From IMG/VR virus record IMGVR_UViG_3300005534_000045, positions 1-24,498 of that record: DNA of 24,498 nt. One strand, 5' to 3'. How positions within the stretch are numbered: the first letter of the stretch is position 1; each line of letters starts with the position of its first letter. Below are positions 6,247-16,855 of the stretch, piece by piece. The stretch comes from a virus. Made by a program: the position numbers and the translations under genes. The notes under the pieces were generated by a model. It searched no databases. It was not told the DNA's origin and was given only the letters and a program-made list of their open reading frames with translations.

Positions 6247-6868
6247 TTTTATTCTCCCTAAATTTATGCCATCTTTCTTTGGCTGCTTTACTTATGGCAG
6301 CACGATGGGCATCCGATTTTATATGTCCTTTTTGGATAAATGTTTTTGAAACTTTCTCTCTCCATAAAGGGTCTTGAGAACGTTTTTTAGCAGCTAATTT
6401 CATTTTTAATTTTGTTTCTTTTGAAATAATTTTACCTTTATGAGCTTTACCAATTTTATCTTTTTGTTCTTGAGTATGTTTCTTACCGTTCCAAGTTGCT
6501 AGTTTTTTTCTTTCTTCCTCTGATTTAATTCTTCCTCTATTAGCATTACCAATTTTAATTTTTGTTTCTTCATGAACACGAGAGTTATTACCGCCTGCTC
6601 TTATATTGTATCCATTAGGTTTAATGGTATTAAAATATTTAATATAAAACTCTTCCCAAAAGCTAGCTTCTTCAAGTGTTAATCCATCTTTCAGGATTTC
6701 ATGTTTGAAATTATTCCAACCATACTTTTGAATAGCATTATAAAAGGCACGAGATTTACTAGGTCTTTGATGTTCCCAGCATCGTCTTTGATAATTAAAA
6801 GTCTGTCCGATATAAGACTTACCGTTTGGAGCGGTATGTTTATATACCAAGTATAAAACTTGAGACAT
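6239..6868 (-). CDS. GIY-YIG homing endonuclease with NUMOD3-like repeats
   Basis: DNA endonuclease of 209 residues. The N-terminal GIY-YIG nuclease domain (about 4-95) shows YLVYKHT (LVY in place of GIY), SYIGQT (19-21 YIG), Arg28/29 and catalytic-type Glu72 in ASFWEEF. The C-terminal half contains Lys-rich NUMOD3-like DNA-binding repeats such as HEETKIKIGNANRGR and SKETKLKMKLAAKKR. It sits between the large internal virion gene and the tail-fibre gene, on the same strand and expressed with them (AAGGATAATAAATT before the ATG). No intron boundary is visible and both neighbours look intact, so it is a freestanding homing gene. Confidence 0.9.
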   Translation of the reverse strand: MSQVLYLVYKHTAPNGKSYIGQTFNYQRRCWEHQRPSKSRAFYNAIQKYGWNNFKHEILKDGLTLEEASFWEEFYIKYFNTIKPNGYNIRAGGNNSRVHEETKIKIGNANRGRIKSEEERKKLATWNGKKHTQEQKDKIGKAHKGKIISKETKLKMKLAAKKRSQDPLWREKVSKTFIQKGHIKSDAHRAAISKAAKERWHKFRENKNV

Positions 6869-6886
6869 AATTTATTATCCTTAAAA

Positions 6887-9800
6887 TTAACCGTTATCTA
6901 ACTCTGCGGCTCTTTTGTTACTAGGTAAACCGAGTCCTTCTATCAACTTATCACCCAAATAATGACCATACATTGCACCTGTAATCGGCAGCATATGAGC
7001 GGCTGTTTTTAAATCTTTCTCATCAAGTCCAGAGTTAACCATGCCGAATATCGATGATATATTACTGGCTGTTGAACTCACCAAATCACTCATACCAAAT
7101 ATACCAGTTTTCATTCGATTCTTAAATTTGTCATTTTTCAAATCACCTAATAATTTATCACCTGACATTAAATTGACCACTGATAATAAGTTACCTAGTG
7201 AACTTGTGACACCACTATCCTGCCACACTTCGTAAGCATGTTGCTCAGGAGTCATATCTTCTGGAATAGGGTCTTCTCCTCGCGTTATACGGCGCATAGG
7301 ACTGACTAAAGAACCTGCTCCTAACATCCACATCATCTTTAACAATAAAGCGCCGTCAGCATGCTGTAATGAAGGGATAAGATAACGGTTTGTAGCAGCG
7401 TATGTCCAACCAGTAAAAGTATGGAAGAACATTCCTAATAAATTGTCTGAAAGAAATGGACTATCAGCCATTCCTTTCCAAATGAGTGTATTTTGAATTC
7501 CACGAAATACTGCTTCATTAAAGACATTAGCCGCCTCAAGGTCTTGCCAATGCCAGGATTTTGACATATAGCCACCTAACTTTGTTTTAAAACCGCCAGA
7601 AGCTTCATAGGAATCTACCATTCGTTGAGCCCATTTTTTTGCATCTATACCGTATTTCGTTAGGTATAATCTCTCTTTATCCGATAGATTACCTTTTACT
7701 TCTTTATGTAGTAGTTCCATGAAACGAGACTGAATCACACTTCCATTAGCTCTTTGTACACCGTTATCAATATATGCGGATAAATCTGTTAAAGCTGAGA
7801 AATGTGCATATTTCTCAATACCATTGACAATTTTTCCCATGTTGATATAAGGCTGTAATTCAGAATGCCAATTTCTATCAGCATAATTATTCAATACATC
7901 CTGATAACCAAGATTAACATGAGGAGCCATTTCTCGTAATGCTTCAGCATCTTTTGTCTTTAAGATTCCCCCTAAACTTTCTATGATGGGGTATATACCA
8001 TCTCGAATAGAAGGCCATATACCATGTTGAAATCCACCCCAGGCTAAATCAGTAATCTGAGTAGCTGGTAGGTTATGAAGAAATGAAGCCGAAGTTAATG
8101 CCATTAAACTACGTCTTACCATTAAATCAAAATTATCTCGCTTATTAATCCCCATCATGCGATTTTCAAATAAGCGTTTCATTGTTGTTTTAATTTCATT
8201 GAATTTAACAGCTTCTTTTTTTAATAGCTTTTTCTGTGCATCAATTTCTGATTTATCAGTCAGTTTAGAAATACGCTGATTGATTAACTCACGTCTTGTT
8301 TTGTATTCTGTTAAAAGATTCTCAGCAAGTTCTTCGAAACTTCCATTTACAGTGACATGCTCAAATGATGTTTTTAAATGAGTTCTTCTTGCAAGAAAAT
8401 TGACATAATTTGCTGTCTTTGAAAATACGTCTTTTGTTAAAAAATTATTGTTATAAAGAATCTCATCTGGAATCATTAATGTTCTTTTCTTTAAAGAATT
8501 TGATTCTGTATTACCCATTAACTTTCCAAATACATCAGAAACAATATCTTCTGGTTGCATATTCATAATAGAATGATAATAAGACTTAGCAGCTTGCTGT
8601 CTATGAAAATCAGATTCATAAACATCACGAAATTTTAATCTGTCATTTGGGTCTTTAAATTTAAAGTTTTCAGGATAATAAAGACGTGGATTGATTTCAC
8701 CACTTTTCGCACGTTCGTAAAGTTTAAATTCTTCATCTAAATGATACCGTTCTAATTCACGAAGTTTATCTTCTTCTGCTTCGATTGCTTCTTTTTGAAC
8801 GACATATTCTTCGGCATGAGGTTTTGCTTTTTCAACAGTAGGTTTATTTTTTGCAGTAGATAGTTTTCGAGATTTCTTTTTCTTTAAATCAGATATAATG
8901 GATTTTTGTTCATCAATTTGTTTCTTCAAATTATTGAGTGGTTTTAAAATACCTTTTAACTCTTTAGCCTCATTAGCAGAAAGAGCATGAACATTATCAA
9001 CATGAATGTTGTATTCGGGATTGGAACGTAGTTCATTTTGAAGATTGTCCTTCATCGTACGTAATCGTTCACGCATCTTAGATAATGTTAAAACATTTTG
9101 TGTATTTAATCCCGTAGTTGTCTTTCTTCCAGGAATTTCTTTAACCCCTGAGGTTAATCTTTTTTGTTCTGGAATAGTATACGTTTTAATTCCAGGGCCA
9201 ACTTCTTGTGAATAAGGAACGAGACCTGTGCCTGGATTTAAACCCGCTTCACGTTTACCTAGTTCTTCAACAGCTTCTGTATGTGCTAATTCGAAATCTT
9301 TTATCTGAGATTCTAAATCATGAATAGGTTGCATTTTCTGCGTAATCAAATCATCAGAATCTTGTAACCATTTCGTAACAACAGAATTCCATAGGTTCTC
9401 ATTATCATTTAAGAATGAAGTATCATAAACGCGCATTAAATATTGTTGTGCTGTTTTAGGGGGTGTCCAATCTTTTGGAAGATTATACGCCTTTCTATAG
9501 TCTTCCCATGTTTTATCAATGATATTGCGATATATGGCAGCCGCATCGTTTACAGGTGCATGTTGACTTGTTTCTCCTGAATAAAGTACGTGCTGAATCT
9601 CATCCATGAATTGTTCTTTTCCAATATAATCGGTGGATTGAGTTTGTTTAGACAGAGCTTCAATAGACTTTTGTTTAATAGCACTCCACGCATTTTGTAT
9701 ATTTAAGGTAGGACGAGCGGTAATTTTATATCCATTACGTTCAGCATGAAGCGCATCTGTTTGGACTTTTAAAGCTGTTAGCGTGGCACGTGTTTGTTTA

Positions 9801-10999
9801 ACTTTCAATTCAAAACTTTTAGGTCTAACAATTCCTTTTGTTTCACCTTCTGTTGTAATAAAGTGGTCAAATCCTGCATCTGCAAACGCATTAGCGGCTT
9901 TATAATCGGATGTTTTTAATGCCACTAGAGGTGAACCAAATACATATTTAAATCCAGGGATATTGCCTGAAATTGCTTTTAATACAGCATCACCTACATA
10001 TGGAATCTTAAATAATCCACCTTTGTAAAATGCAGCGTCTGCATGTTCTTGAGCCCGTGTGACTTGAGCAGCACTTAACGAACCTATTGTATCCACTGCT
10101 TGAAAACCATTGAGATTGCCATTTTTATCAACTTTATAATTAAATCCAATACCATCTAACCAATCTCGGCTATATTGTTTTAACTTATTAAATTCAGACA
10201 AATTAATTAATGATTTTCCTGCCCCAATTGCTCCGAAAAAAGTCATGGCAAATGCAGTATCGACAAATGTGTCTTTTAAAAAGTTAGGCAAATTACCATC
10301 AATTTTATCCATTTGGTTTGCACCTTCATGGATGGCGGATGCAGCTAGAATCCCAGGTGTACTTTTAAATGCGGCTGAAAGAAACCCAGAACCTACTTTG
10401 GCTTTAGTTGCAATGGATGCTATGGGAATAAAATTTTCTACACTTCCAAGAGTTAATCCTATAGCACCCCCAAGTATTTTTCCTAATGTAGAACCATTTT
10501 GTAATTCATGGCTTCTATTCGCGTCTTCATTAATTGAATTGATTGTATAGTTAAAATCATCTGGATTTTTTGTATCCATTAGTTTAGGAATGAAACGAGG
10601 GTCAAGTGTATTACCTAACTTATCGATTTCCTGTTTAGGTGACCATCCATCGGGTGCAGGATGATAAAATTTATCATTTACGTCAGGATAATAAGCTTGG
10701 ACTTGAAGATTAGCAGGTTTAGTTAAAGGTCTATTCATTGCATGGAAAAAATGATATTCACTTGAAGTTTCTTTGAATTCATTAATAGCTGTTTTAATAA
10801 TACCAACTTTATCTGGTTCTACAGGGAATCCAGGATAACCGACACCTTGGTCTTCACTTTCGTTTGGAGGAATATCTATAGCAAAAGGATTTTGAGGTGT
10901 AATCTCAATCGATGTATCAATAGGTTGGTTTTGTAATCCATGAGAAGCAACATGGATATCACCTACATTGGATGCAATGATTTCATCGCTGGTTGCCAT
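6887..10999 (-). CDS. Large internal virion protein, T7 gp16-like position and size (1370 aa)
   Basis: By size and order this corresponds to the ejected inner-core protein that lines the DNA channel in T7-like phages. Visible features are a glycine-rich hydrophobic helix near 170-200 (ILGGAIGLTLGSVENFIP), another near 245-265, long charged coiled-coil segments around 580-780, and a conserved-looking helical C-terminal part (MALTSASFLHNLPATQITD; LLKMMWMLGAGSLVSPMRR). I see no transglycosylase domain at the N-terminus, unlike T7 gp16; a separate lysozyme-like gene lies at 23229-23705. AAAAGGATTGTTATC precedes the ATG. The start overlaps the end of the 749-aa gene by 37 bases. Confidence 0.82.
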   Translation of the reverse strand: MATSDEIIASNVGDIHVASHGLQNQPIDTSIEITPQNPFAIDIPPNESEDQGVGYPGFPVEPDKVGIIKTAINEFKETSSEYHFFHAMNRPLTKPANLQVQAYYPDVNDKFYHPAPDGWSPKQEIDKLGNTLDPRFIPKLMDTKNPDDFNYTINSINEDANRSHELQNGSTLGKILGGAIGLTLGSVENFIPIASIATKAKVGSGFLSAAFKSTPGILAASAIHEGANQMDKIDGNLPNFLKDTFVDTAFAMTFFGAIGAGKSLINLSEFNKLKQYSRDWLDGIGFNYKVDKNGNLNGFQAVDTIGSLSAAQVTRAQEHADAAFYKGGLFKIPYVGDAVLKAISGNIPGFKYVFGSPLVALKTSDYKAANAFADAGFDHFITTEGETKGIVRPKSFELKVKQTRATLTALKVQTDALHAERNGYKITARPTLNIQNAWSAIKQKSIEALSKQTQSTDYIGKEQFMDEIQHVLYSGETSQHAPVNDAAAIYRNIIDKTWEDYRKAYNLPKDWTPPKTAQQYLMRVYDTSFLNDNENLWNSVVTKWLQDSDDLITQKMQPIHDLESQIKDFELAHTEAVEELGKREAGLNPGTGLVPYSQEVGPGIKTYTIPEQKRLTSGVKEIPGRKTTTGLNTQNVLTLSKMRERLRTMKDNLQNELRSNPEYNIHVDNVHALSANEAKELKGILKPLNNLKKQIDEQKSIISDLKKKKSRKLSTAKNKPTVEKAKPHAEEYVVQKEAIEAEEDKLRELERYHLDEEFKLYERAKSGEINPRLYYPENFKFKDPNDRLKFRDVYESDFHRQQAAKSYYHSIMNMQPEDIVSDVFGKLMGNTESNSLKKRTLMIPDEILYNNNFLTKDVFSKTANYVNFLARRTHLKTSFEHVTVNGSFEELAENLLTEYKTRRELINQRISKLTDKSEIDAQKKLLKKEAVKFNEIKTTMKRLFENRMMGINKRDNFDLMVRRSLMALTSASFLHNLPATQITDLAWGGFQHGIWPSIRDGIYPIIESLGGILKTKDAEALREMAPHVNLGYQDVLNNYADRNWHSELQPYINMGKIVNGIEKYAHFSALTDLSAYIDNGVQRANGSVIQSRFMELLHKEVKGNLSDKERLYLTKYGIDAKKWAQRMVDSYEASGGFKTKLGGYMSKSWHWQDLEAANVFNEAVFRGIQNTLIWKGMADSPFLSDNLLGMFFHTFTGWTYAATNRYLIPSLQHADGALLLKMMWMLGAGSLVSPMRRITRGEDPIPEDMTPEQHAYEVWQDSGVTSSLGNLLSVVNLMSGDKLLGDLKNDKFKNRMKTGIFGMSDLVSSTASNISSIFGMVNSGLDEKDLKTAAHMLPITGAMYGHYLGDKLIEGLGLPSNKRAAELDNG

Positions 11000-13212
11000 G
11001 ATAACAATCCTTTTCTTTTATTAGCTTGAAATTCTTTGTCAATTGCATCTTTATTGGGTTTATATGTCGTAACTCCTAAATGGGGTGCAACTAAAAATAA
11101 ATTTCGTTCTCCATAGGGAGTTTTAACTACAACATCCCATTGATTACCCGCTCGTCCTACTAACTCCACTGGATAACGATATTCTTTTCCATTGACATGC
11201 CGTGCAACCTCAACTCCTACATTACCTAAAATACCTTTCTGTGCGGGAATAGTTTCCCAATAATCATTTGGGTTTTCTTTTTTGGCTTTATCAAAGGAAA
11301 CTTGTAATTGATTTCGCATATCGTTATGTACATAAGGTGTAACCGCATTTCCTTCATATCCGAGATATTTCTCAACGGGGCTATCGGTTGTTTGTCTGAA
11401 TCCATTAACATAAGTTTCTCCATAATGCGTATCAACATAATCCTTTGTCATTTTAACTGCCGCTTGATAATCACCTCTTGTTGAAATGAAATTTGAATTC
11501 AATTGATTGTAAATATCATTTCCATAAATGACATCAAAGTATTTACCCCCGAACTTTGATATAGATTTGCTTCCAATATTAGGAACACTCATTCCAACCT
11601 CATCAAGAGCAAATTTATAAAGTGGTTTTGATAATCCAAGTCCACCTGCACCTTTAGATGAAAGTATAAGTCCCCATGAATTATCAAGGGTCTTCTGTGT
11701 TTTCTCATCAATATTAGATAAATTATCAGTAATCTGTCTTGCTAAATCAGTATCAGGCATTGAACCTCTTTGTTGTTGAAAGAGAGTAGCAATAGCTTTA
11801 GCCTTTTGAGAAACACCTGCATATACACGACCTTGTTCCATATCATCAAGCATTGCCATTTGATGTGAAGCTGATACGATATTGCTAGGACTTCCACTTA
11901 ATAATTTATTTTCAAGGCTTTTTTCAAATACGGGAACTCTACCACCTGCTGACGCGGCTATTTGAACTTCTGCTTCTTCATAACTGATTGGACTACCTTG
12001 CTGTTCACGTTGTTGAACATAGCGATTGACTTGTGTGTCAAATGCTTTATTAATTCCCTTTTCCGTTTGTCTTGCAAATGAACTTGGGTCATTCCAAGAA
12101 GCAAGAGCATTATTGACATTACCTTGTTCAGTAGCATAAGTCTTAACAGCACTAATATAATGAAGTTGCGCTTTTTCATAGGCTTCGGGGGATACATTAT
12201 TTTTTAAGTCCTGTAACTTTGAAGCCATATCAGGTGCCATTGGATTCATAGCCACAGCAGTTTGAAATGATGCCATTCGTAATGATTGGTCTTGAGACCT
12301 TAGACTATCTTGATGGGCAACATAATTTAATAAATTCTGTGTAACAGGTTGATAATCTTCATCACTTAAATACCCTGGTTTTTTGTCAGCAACCGATTTT
12401 AAATATTCTTCTCCCTTTCCTTGCGCACGTGATTTCTCATATTCATTAATCATTTTACCAGAGAGATAGCTTTTACGAGCTGTAGCAATATTTGTTTGAG
12501 CATCTTCAGGTGTGATTAATCGGGCAGCCACGGATGCTTCATTTAATTTACGGGTATTTTCTACGGCTGCTTGGGCGGCTTTATCATTTCCATTTAATCC
12601 AAATGAATAAGCATGTTGGGAATTCATATCACTAGCGAATGCATTATTATTTCGTTGGTCTTCTTTATTTTCACGAATCATTCGGTTAGATAATGATTGC
12701 GTTTGGTCAAGCATTGCATTACCAAACTGTTCTTCCATGCGCGGCTTAACTGAATCGGGTGCATTCTTTAAAATATTCTGCAAGCCTTTCTGAATACTAG
12801 CATTTGTTTTATCGATTAATTCTGGTGTAATGCGAGTTGCTTGAGCTGTTGTAATATTAGAATCCGTAATAAGTTTATTTGCTTGTAATCCTAATGTTGC
12901 CTGCGCTTGAGTTTCATAACTATCCTTCATTGTCTTATCAAAGTCAGTCAGAGGAATTCCTACATTCCCCTTTGGATTTTTACCTAATTCACCACCAACC
13001 TGTTGAGCGATTTCATTCGATGCTTTAGCGGCCACAGCAGAGCCTAAGGATGACATCCAATTTGTGTTCTCGGCATAGTTGGATACCGTATCTTGGATAT
13101 CAGGTGTAGCAGTTGTCTGAATCGATTCAGTTTTATGATAGGGAGCAGGAACAGAAGGCCCAGAACTTGCGGGAACATCCGGTACACTTCGTGAGAAATC
13201 TAAATCTGACAT
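10963..13212 (-). CDS. Internal virion protein, T7 gp15-like position (749 aa)
   Basis: Mostly helical, Gln/Asn/Ala-rich protein with many coiled-coil segments. It has a proline-rich start (VPDVPASSGPSVPAPYHK) and a beta-rich end (YRYPVELVGRAGNQWDVVV). Size (T7 gp15 is 747 aa) and location between a gp14-type and a gp16-type gene support an ejected core protein. No enzymatic motif is visible. The ribosome-binding site GGAGGGGGATAATAC overlaps the stop of the 158-aa gene, so the two are translationally coupled. Confidence 0.8.
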   Translation of the reverse strand: MSDLDFSRSVPDVPASSGPSVPAPYHKTESIQTTATPDIQDTVSNYAENTNWMSSLGSAVAAKASNEIAQQVGGELGKNPKGNVGIPLTDFDKTMKDSYETQAQATLGLQANKLITDSNITTAQATRITPELIDKTNASIQKGLQNILKNAPDSVKPRMEEQFGNAMLDQTQSLSNRMIRENKEDQRNNNAFASDMNSQHAYSFGLNGNDKAAQAAVENTRKLNEASVAARLITPEDAQTNIATARKSYLSGKMINEYEKSRAQGKGEEYLKSVADKKPGYLSDEDYQPVTQNLLNYVAHQDSLRSQDQSLRMASFQTAVAMNPMAPDMASKLQDLKNNVSPEAYEKAQLHYISAVKTYATEQGNVNNALASWNDPSSFARQTEKGINKAFDTQVNRYVQQREQQGSPISYEEAEVQIAASAGGRVPVFEKSLENKLLSGSPSNIVSASHQMAMLDDMEQGRVYAGVSQKAKAIATLFQQQRGSMPDTDLARQITDNLSNIDEKTQKTLDNSWGLILSSKGAGGLGLSKPLYKFALDEVGMSVPNIGSKSISKFGGKYFDVIYGNDIYNQLNSNFISTRGDYQAAVKMTKDYVDTHYGETYVNGFRQTTDSPVEKYLGYEGNAVTPYVHNDMRNQLQVSFDKAKKENPNDYWETIPAQKGILGNVGVEVARHVNGKEYRYPVELVGRAGNQWDVVVKTPYGERNLFLVAPHLGVTTYKPNKDAIDKEFQANKRKGLLSWQPAMKSLHPM

Positions 13213-13215
13213 GTA

Positions 13216-13692
13216 TTATCCCCCTCCAATCGGAGTCATACCGAAATAATTAGAAGGATTAGATGATACTGTCTTAAACGTTCTTGAAGCAAATCCTTGC
13301 CATAGTTTCGAACTCTCGCTACTGTATTGTAATTTAGACATAATAGAACGTGTATTTAATTGATTTTCTTTTCCTAAGAGATTTAATTTTCTAATTCGTT
13401 CATCGGAATTAAAATTTGAAACCGATTCATTTAATAAACTTAATGCACTTCCTGCACCTACACTCGTACCGCGAGCAGTCGATGAAGCGATTTGAGAACC
13501 TAATGTTTGACGTAATTGCTTAACACTTTCTAAACTAGCATTTTGTGATTCTAATCTTGTTGTAGCTAATTCTGACTGGATACCAGCTTGCTGGACTTTC
13601 ATTCCCATTTTCATTAATTCATCTTGGCTTTTAGTACCAAAATAATCAACTACCATTCCGGCAGCTTGCATAGCTAATAATAATGGATTCAT
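13216..13692 (-). CDS. Internal virion protein, T7 gp14-like (158 aa)
   Basis: Small Ala/Gln/Ser-rich helical protein starting MNPLLLAMQAAGMVVDYFG, a hydrophobic N-terminal segment, followed by an amphipathic helix and the ASSTARGTSVGAGSALSLL stretch typical of podovirus internal virion protein B, the ejected protein that reaches the outer membrane. T7 gp14 is 196 aa. AAGGA lies 8 bases before the ATG. It directly follows tail tubular protein B. Confidence 0.8.
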   Translation of the reverse strand: MNPLLLAMQAAGMVVDYFGTKSQDELMKMGMKVQQAGIQSELATTRLESQNASLESVKQLRQTLGSQIASSTARGTSVGAGSALSLLNESVSNFNSDERIRKLNLLGKENQLNTRSIMSKLQYSSESSKLWQGFASRTFKTVSSNPSNYFGMTPIGGG

Positions 13693-13701
13693 AGTAAGTC
13701 C

Positions 13702-16326
13702 TTAAATCTCTACTGAATAGAAAACACCCAATAATCGGATATCAAATGGGTCATTATGTTCAATAGTAAATAATGGGAAATTAAAATCATCCCAAGCTTT
13801 CATAATACTCATTTCAAATATTCCTGTAGATGGAAATGGTGGCTCGCCAATATTTGCCATATCAAATGGTTCCAGTGCTATTGGCACTCCATTAATTGTA
13901 CCACCGATAGTGTTATTAAACATGAACCTAGCCCAATTAATTCTCTTAGGTTTTGTCAAGGTAGTTTCTTTTGAAGACGGCCCACTCGAAATATTAAGTG
14001 GCATAGGCTCAATAATAGTATTAATGGGAAATCCAATATATGCGTTACTAACTTGCACAGTTGAACCATGTGATTCAAAGACTATTTGATTGTTGATATT
14101 ATCTTCAGCAGGTGATTCAAAACCAAATCCATCACCAATCATTTTAACATCTTGCGCATTAAATAATATACCTGTTGCAACAGTATCTGTAGGTGAACCT
14201 TTATAACTGACTGCACAATCAAGAAAGACATCATTCGAAAGTTCTTCTAAAGTAAATATTGTAGAAAGACCCCAAGGCACAACATTACTTAATATTCCAG
14301 CACTTGAAAAATTAATTTCAGTACCAGGAATGCCAGCAAGAGCATCTTCTTGCGTTAGATAAACACTAAAGTCATCAGCATCAAGTCCAATAGCCCAATA
14401 ATAATTATTAAGTGTTATTTGAGGTGAGCTAATAGGTAATGAACCTGCCGTTGTAAATTGAATAGCTGTTGGTATCGTTGTACTAAAATTACTTCCAGGT
14501 GCTGTTAATGATGATTGTGCAGTAACTAAAGAAAACTGACTGCCATTAATAAGATTGAAATTAAGACCATTCATTAGTAGAAATGCGTCGAATGGTAGTA
14601 TTCTTTGCGTATAATCAGTAATAGCAACAGGAGAAATTGCATTTGCTATTTCTCTTTGAACCACAAACCAACATCTTCCATCAGAACTACTACCTGATTG
14701 TAGAAATGAGGCATTTCCATAGGACTGTTCCATTATCTGGGGAACAAACCCTGATACTCCTTGGGCTAATAATGTCTGGAATACTGCCATGGAACCATTC
14801 AAATTTATTATGAATACGAATCGGCTCCCTGCTCTATCAAGCGGAATATAAGGTGTTTCATCTACAGGGTTACGAATAGTCTGTTCATTAATGACAGAGA
14901 CAACATTTGACGTATAAGCATTATTAATACCATCCCAAATCATTTGATGTGCGTCATTACCAGATAAAACTAGAATCTGATTATCAATTGATTGAGGTTG
15001 AACAACATCGGCTGGTGTTGAATCTTGTAACTGTAATGTAAAGTTACTTGGAGTAATAGCTGAAATATCCGACAAGGGACTTGAATAAATACCGGTGTTT
15101 GTATGCACTGTAATACTACGATATGGCACAATGAACTTGATATAGTTCATATTATCTGAGGTTGGATACCAAGATATGGCATCATCATCATCCGTTGTTA
15201 AGTCACCAAAATTCGTGTAATCATTAATTACACTTGTCCAAAATCCATTAGGCAAACTAGACGTATTAGCAAATAAAGCCCTGTTCTGATAACTCGAACA
15301 GACTTGAGGCCATCCTCTTGTATTACTCCATGCAGGTTCAGCCAAAAGTGCTAAACTACCTTGGATTGGGTCAGTCGAATCAAACGGTGATTCAACAGAT
15401 ACAGTAAATGATGTTGTGCTTGCAACGGCTGTAATTCTTGCTGAACCACCACCTCCAATAAATGCACCCCCTATATAAGATGAATTTAAAGGTGCATAAG
15501 CACTACTTACAGTCATTGTTACACCTGTTCCGACCGTTGCACTAGGTGTAAATGTTAAAGCATCATATGAAGTAGTAAGACCATTAAAATCATAAAAAGG
15601 AACATTTTTAAAAACACTCGGTGAGAAGGTCCAAGTATTTTGTTGAACTAAATTAGAACTTGTTCCAGAATTTGTAATTTGAATAGGATTAATATTATTT
15701 TTTGCGTCAAAAGAAGAAATATAAAGTGTGAAGTTTGTCGCTGAATTAACATAAATAAAATATGTAATTCCAGCATAAATCTGCGGTAAAGTTGTTGGTA
15801 ACGCGCCTGAAGTAGTAAATTTTACAGGAACAACATAACCTGGCGTTAAACTTGCTGTACTAATGATTAATTGATTTCCAGCAAAACCATTAATAACTAA
15901 TGGGGAATTAGCACTTCTTGTCAAATCATAAGGCACTAACCCTTGACCTGTGGCTCTAAATATAGAACTCAATGTCGTTGTAAGAATACTGTAAACTTGT
16001 GGAGCCGTTAACGTTGTAGTAACAGTAGCAATTAATATACCTTCCAAATAAACAAAAATATTTCCAGGTACATAAACCAATTGATAAACGCATTCATTAA
16101 GGTATTGGAAAGTACTAAAACTAAGGTCTTTATATGAAGTAAGACCTGATAATGTGGCTTGATAAATAGTACCGAATCGTTTACCGACTGCACCTGACGG
16201 ATAGGTCAACGTGTTTTGCGCAGTTTTTAATCCATTATTGTATTCATTAACGGTAGCGCGTGCGTACATTAATGGCGAGAGTTCACCCCTAGTGAATATA
16301 TCCTGTGACCATAATGTGTATGGCAT
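13702..16326 (-). CDS. Tail tubular protein B (nozzle) (874 aa)
   Basis: Forms the tail nozzle below tail tubular A in short-tailed phages. The N-terminus carries the family signature: a WSQDIFTRGELSPLMYAR start, NGLKTAQNTLTYPSGAVGKR, then GTIYQA. A long beta-rich body follows. The segment WSNTRGWPQVCSSYQNRAL near 330-350 is also characteristic, as is DDAISWYPTSDNMNYIKF near 380. T7 gp12 is 794 aa. The ATG at 16326 is preceded by AGGGATTATGAG, and the gene starts 10 bases after tail tubular A ends. Confidence 0.92.
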   Translation of the reverse strand: MPYTLWSQDIFTRGELSPLMYARATVNEYNNGLKTAQNTLTYPSGAVGKRFGTIYQATLSGLTSYKDLSFSTFQYLNECVYQLVYVPGNIFVYLEGILIATVTTTLTAPQVYSILTTTLSSIFRATGQGLVPYDLTRSANSPLVINGFAGNQLIISTASLTPGYVVPVKFTTSGALPTTLPQIYAGITYFIYVNSATNFTLYISSFDAKNNINPIQITNSGTSSNLVQQNTWTFSPSVFKNVPFYDFNGLTTSYDALTFTPSATVGTGVTMTVSSAYAPLNSSYIGGAFIGGGGSARITAVASTTSFTVSVESPFDSTDPIQGSLALLAEPAWSNTRGWPQVCSSYQNRALFANTSSLPNGFWTSVINDYTNFGDLTTDDDDAISWYPTSDNMNYIKFIVPYRSITVHTNTGIYSSPLSDISAITPSNFTLQLQDSTPADVVQPQSIDNQILVLSGNDAHQMIWDGINNAYTSNVVSVINEQTIRNPVDETPYIPLDRAGSRFVFIINLNGSMAVFQTLLAQGVSGFVPQIMEQSYGNASFLQSGSSSDGRCWFVVQREIANAISPVAITDYTQRILPFDAFLLMNGLNFNLINGSQFSLVTAQSSLTAPGSNFSTTIPTAIQFTTAGSLPISSPQITLNNYYWAIGLDADDFSVYLTQEDALAGIPGTEINFSSAGILSNVVPWGLSTIFTLEELSNDVFLDCAVSYKGSPTDTVATGILFNAQDVKMIGDGFGFESPAEDNINNQIVFESHGSTVQVSNAYIGFPINTIIEPMPLNISSGPSSKETTLTKPKRINWARFMFNNTIGGTINGVPIALEPFDMANIGEPPFPSTGIFEMSIMKAWDDFNFPLFTIEHNDPFDIRLLGVFYSVEI

Positions 16327-16336
16327 CTCATAATCC

Positions 16337-16855
16337 CTAACCTATTTGTGGCCCTATGATACCAGTAATATTACGTTTAGTTAGCATCGGGATTTCCCAT
16401 TCATTAAATTGCGGTCTATTTTGAGCATCAGCAGCCGCAGCAATTGCCCATTGGATATTTTTCTTCTTTTCCAGCCAGTCCGCATAATCTGGCTTTTGCG
16501 CATTCGATAACGCACCGAATGATGCAATTTCATAAATAAAGTAATTAATAAAGGAAGCTGTTAATTGAGCAATAGAAGGTAAAAAAGCATACTCCATGTA
16601 GATAGGCGATGACGTTCCCCAATTACACCATATTTGATTATTTGAATAGATTTCGTAAACATAATTTTCAGGAATGATTCTTATGTTTTTTAAATAACCA
16701 GCAGGTAATAAGTAAATTTGACTGAAATTAGTTTGAGGAGGTGGTACTTCAGTCGATAAAGTCAATTGTTGAATCTGGACCGCAAAACGCCAGTTACCCG
16801 TTGATAAAACGGCAGGTAATAAAATATCAAATGCTTGTTCAGCAGAAGTTACCAT
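16337..16855 (-). CDS. Tail tubular protein A (head-tail adaptor), start lies upstream
   Basis: Adaptor ring between portal and nozzle. From the first ATG it is 172 residues (MVTSAEQAFDIL...LSTGNWRFAV), which cuts off the conserved N-terminus. The frame continues upstream to a stop at 16955-16957 and encodes SIISLAVQLLGHKPIQTLD, the expected N-terminal helix and loop of the gp11 family (T7 gp11 has AVNDILASIGEPPVSTLEG). The upstream piece has no ATG, GTG or TTG. An ATC at 16943-16945 or 16940-16942 lies 5 or 8 bases behind GAGGA and would give about 202 residues, close to T7 gp11 (196). An ATG at 16948-16950 is in another frame and stops after 10 codons. The gene lies just downstream of the plus-strand HNH gene. 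Confidence 0.88.
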   Translation of the reverse strand: MVTSAEQAFDILLPAVLSTGNWRFAVQIQQLTLSTEVPPPQTNFSQIYLLPAGYLKNIRIIPENYVYEIYSNNQIWCNWGTSSPIYMEYAFLPSIAQLTASFINYFIYEIASFGALSNAQKPDYADWLEKKKNIQWAIAAAADAQNRPQFNEWEIPMLTKRNITGIIGPQIG

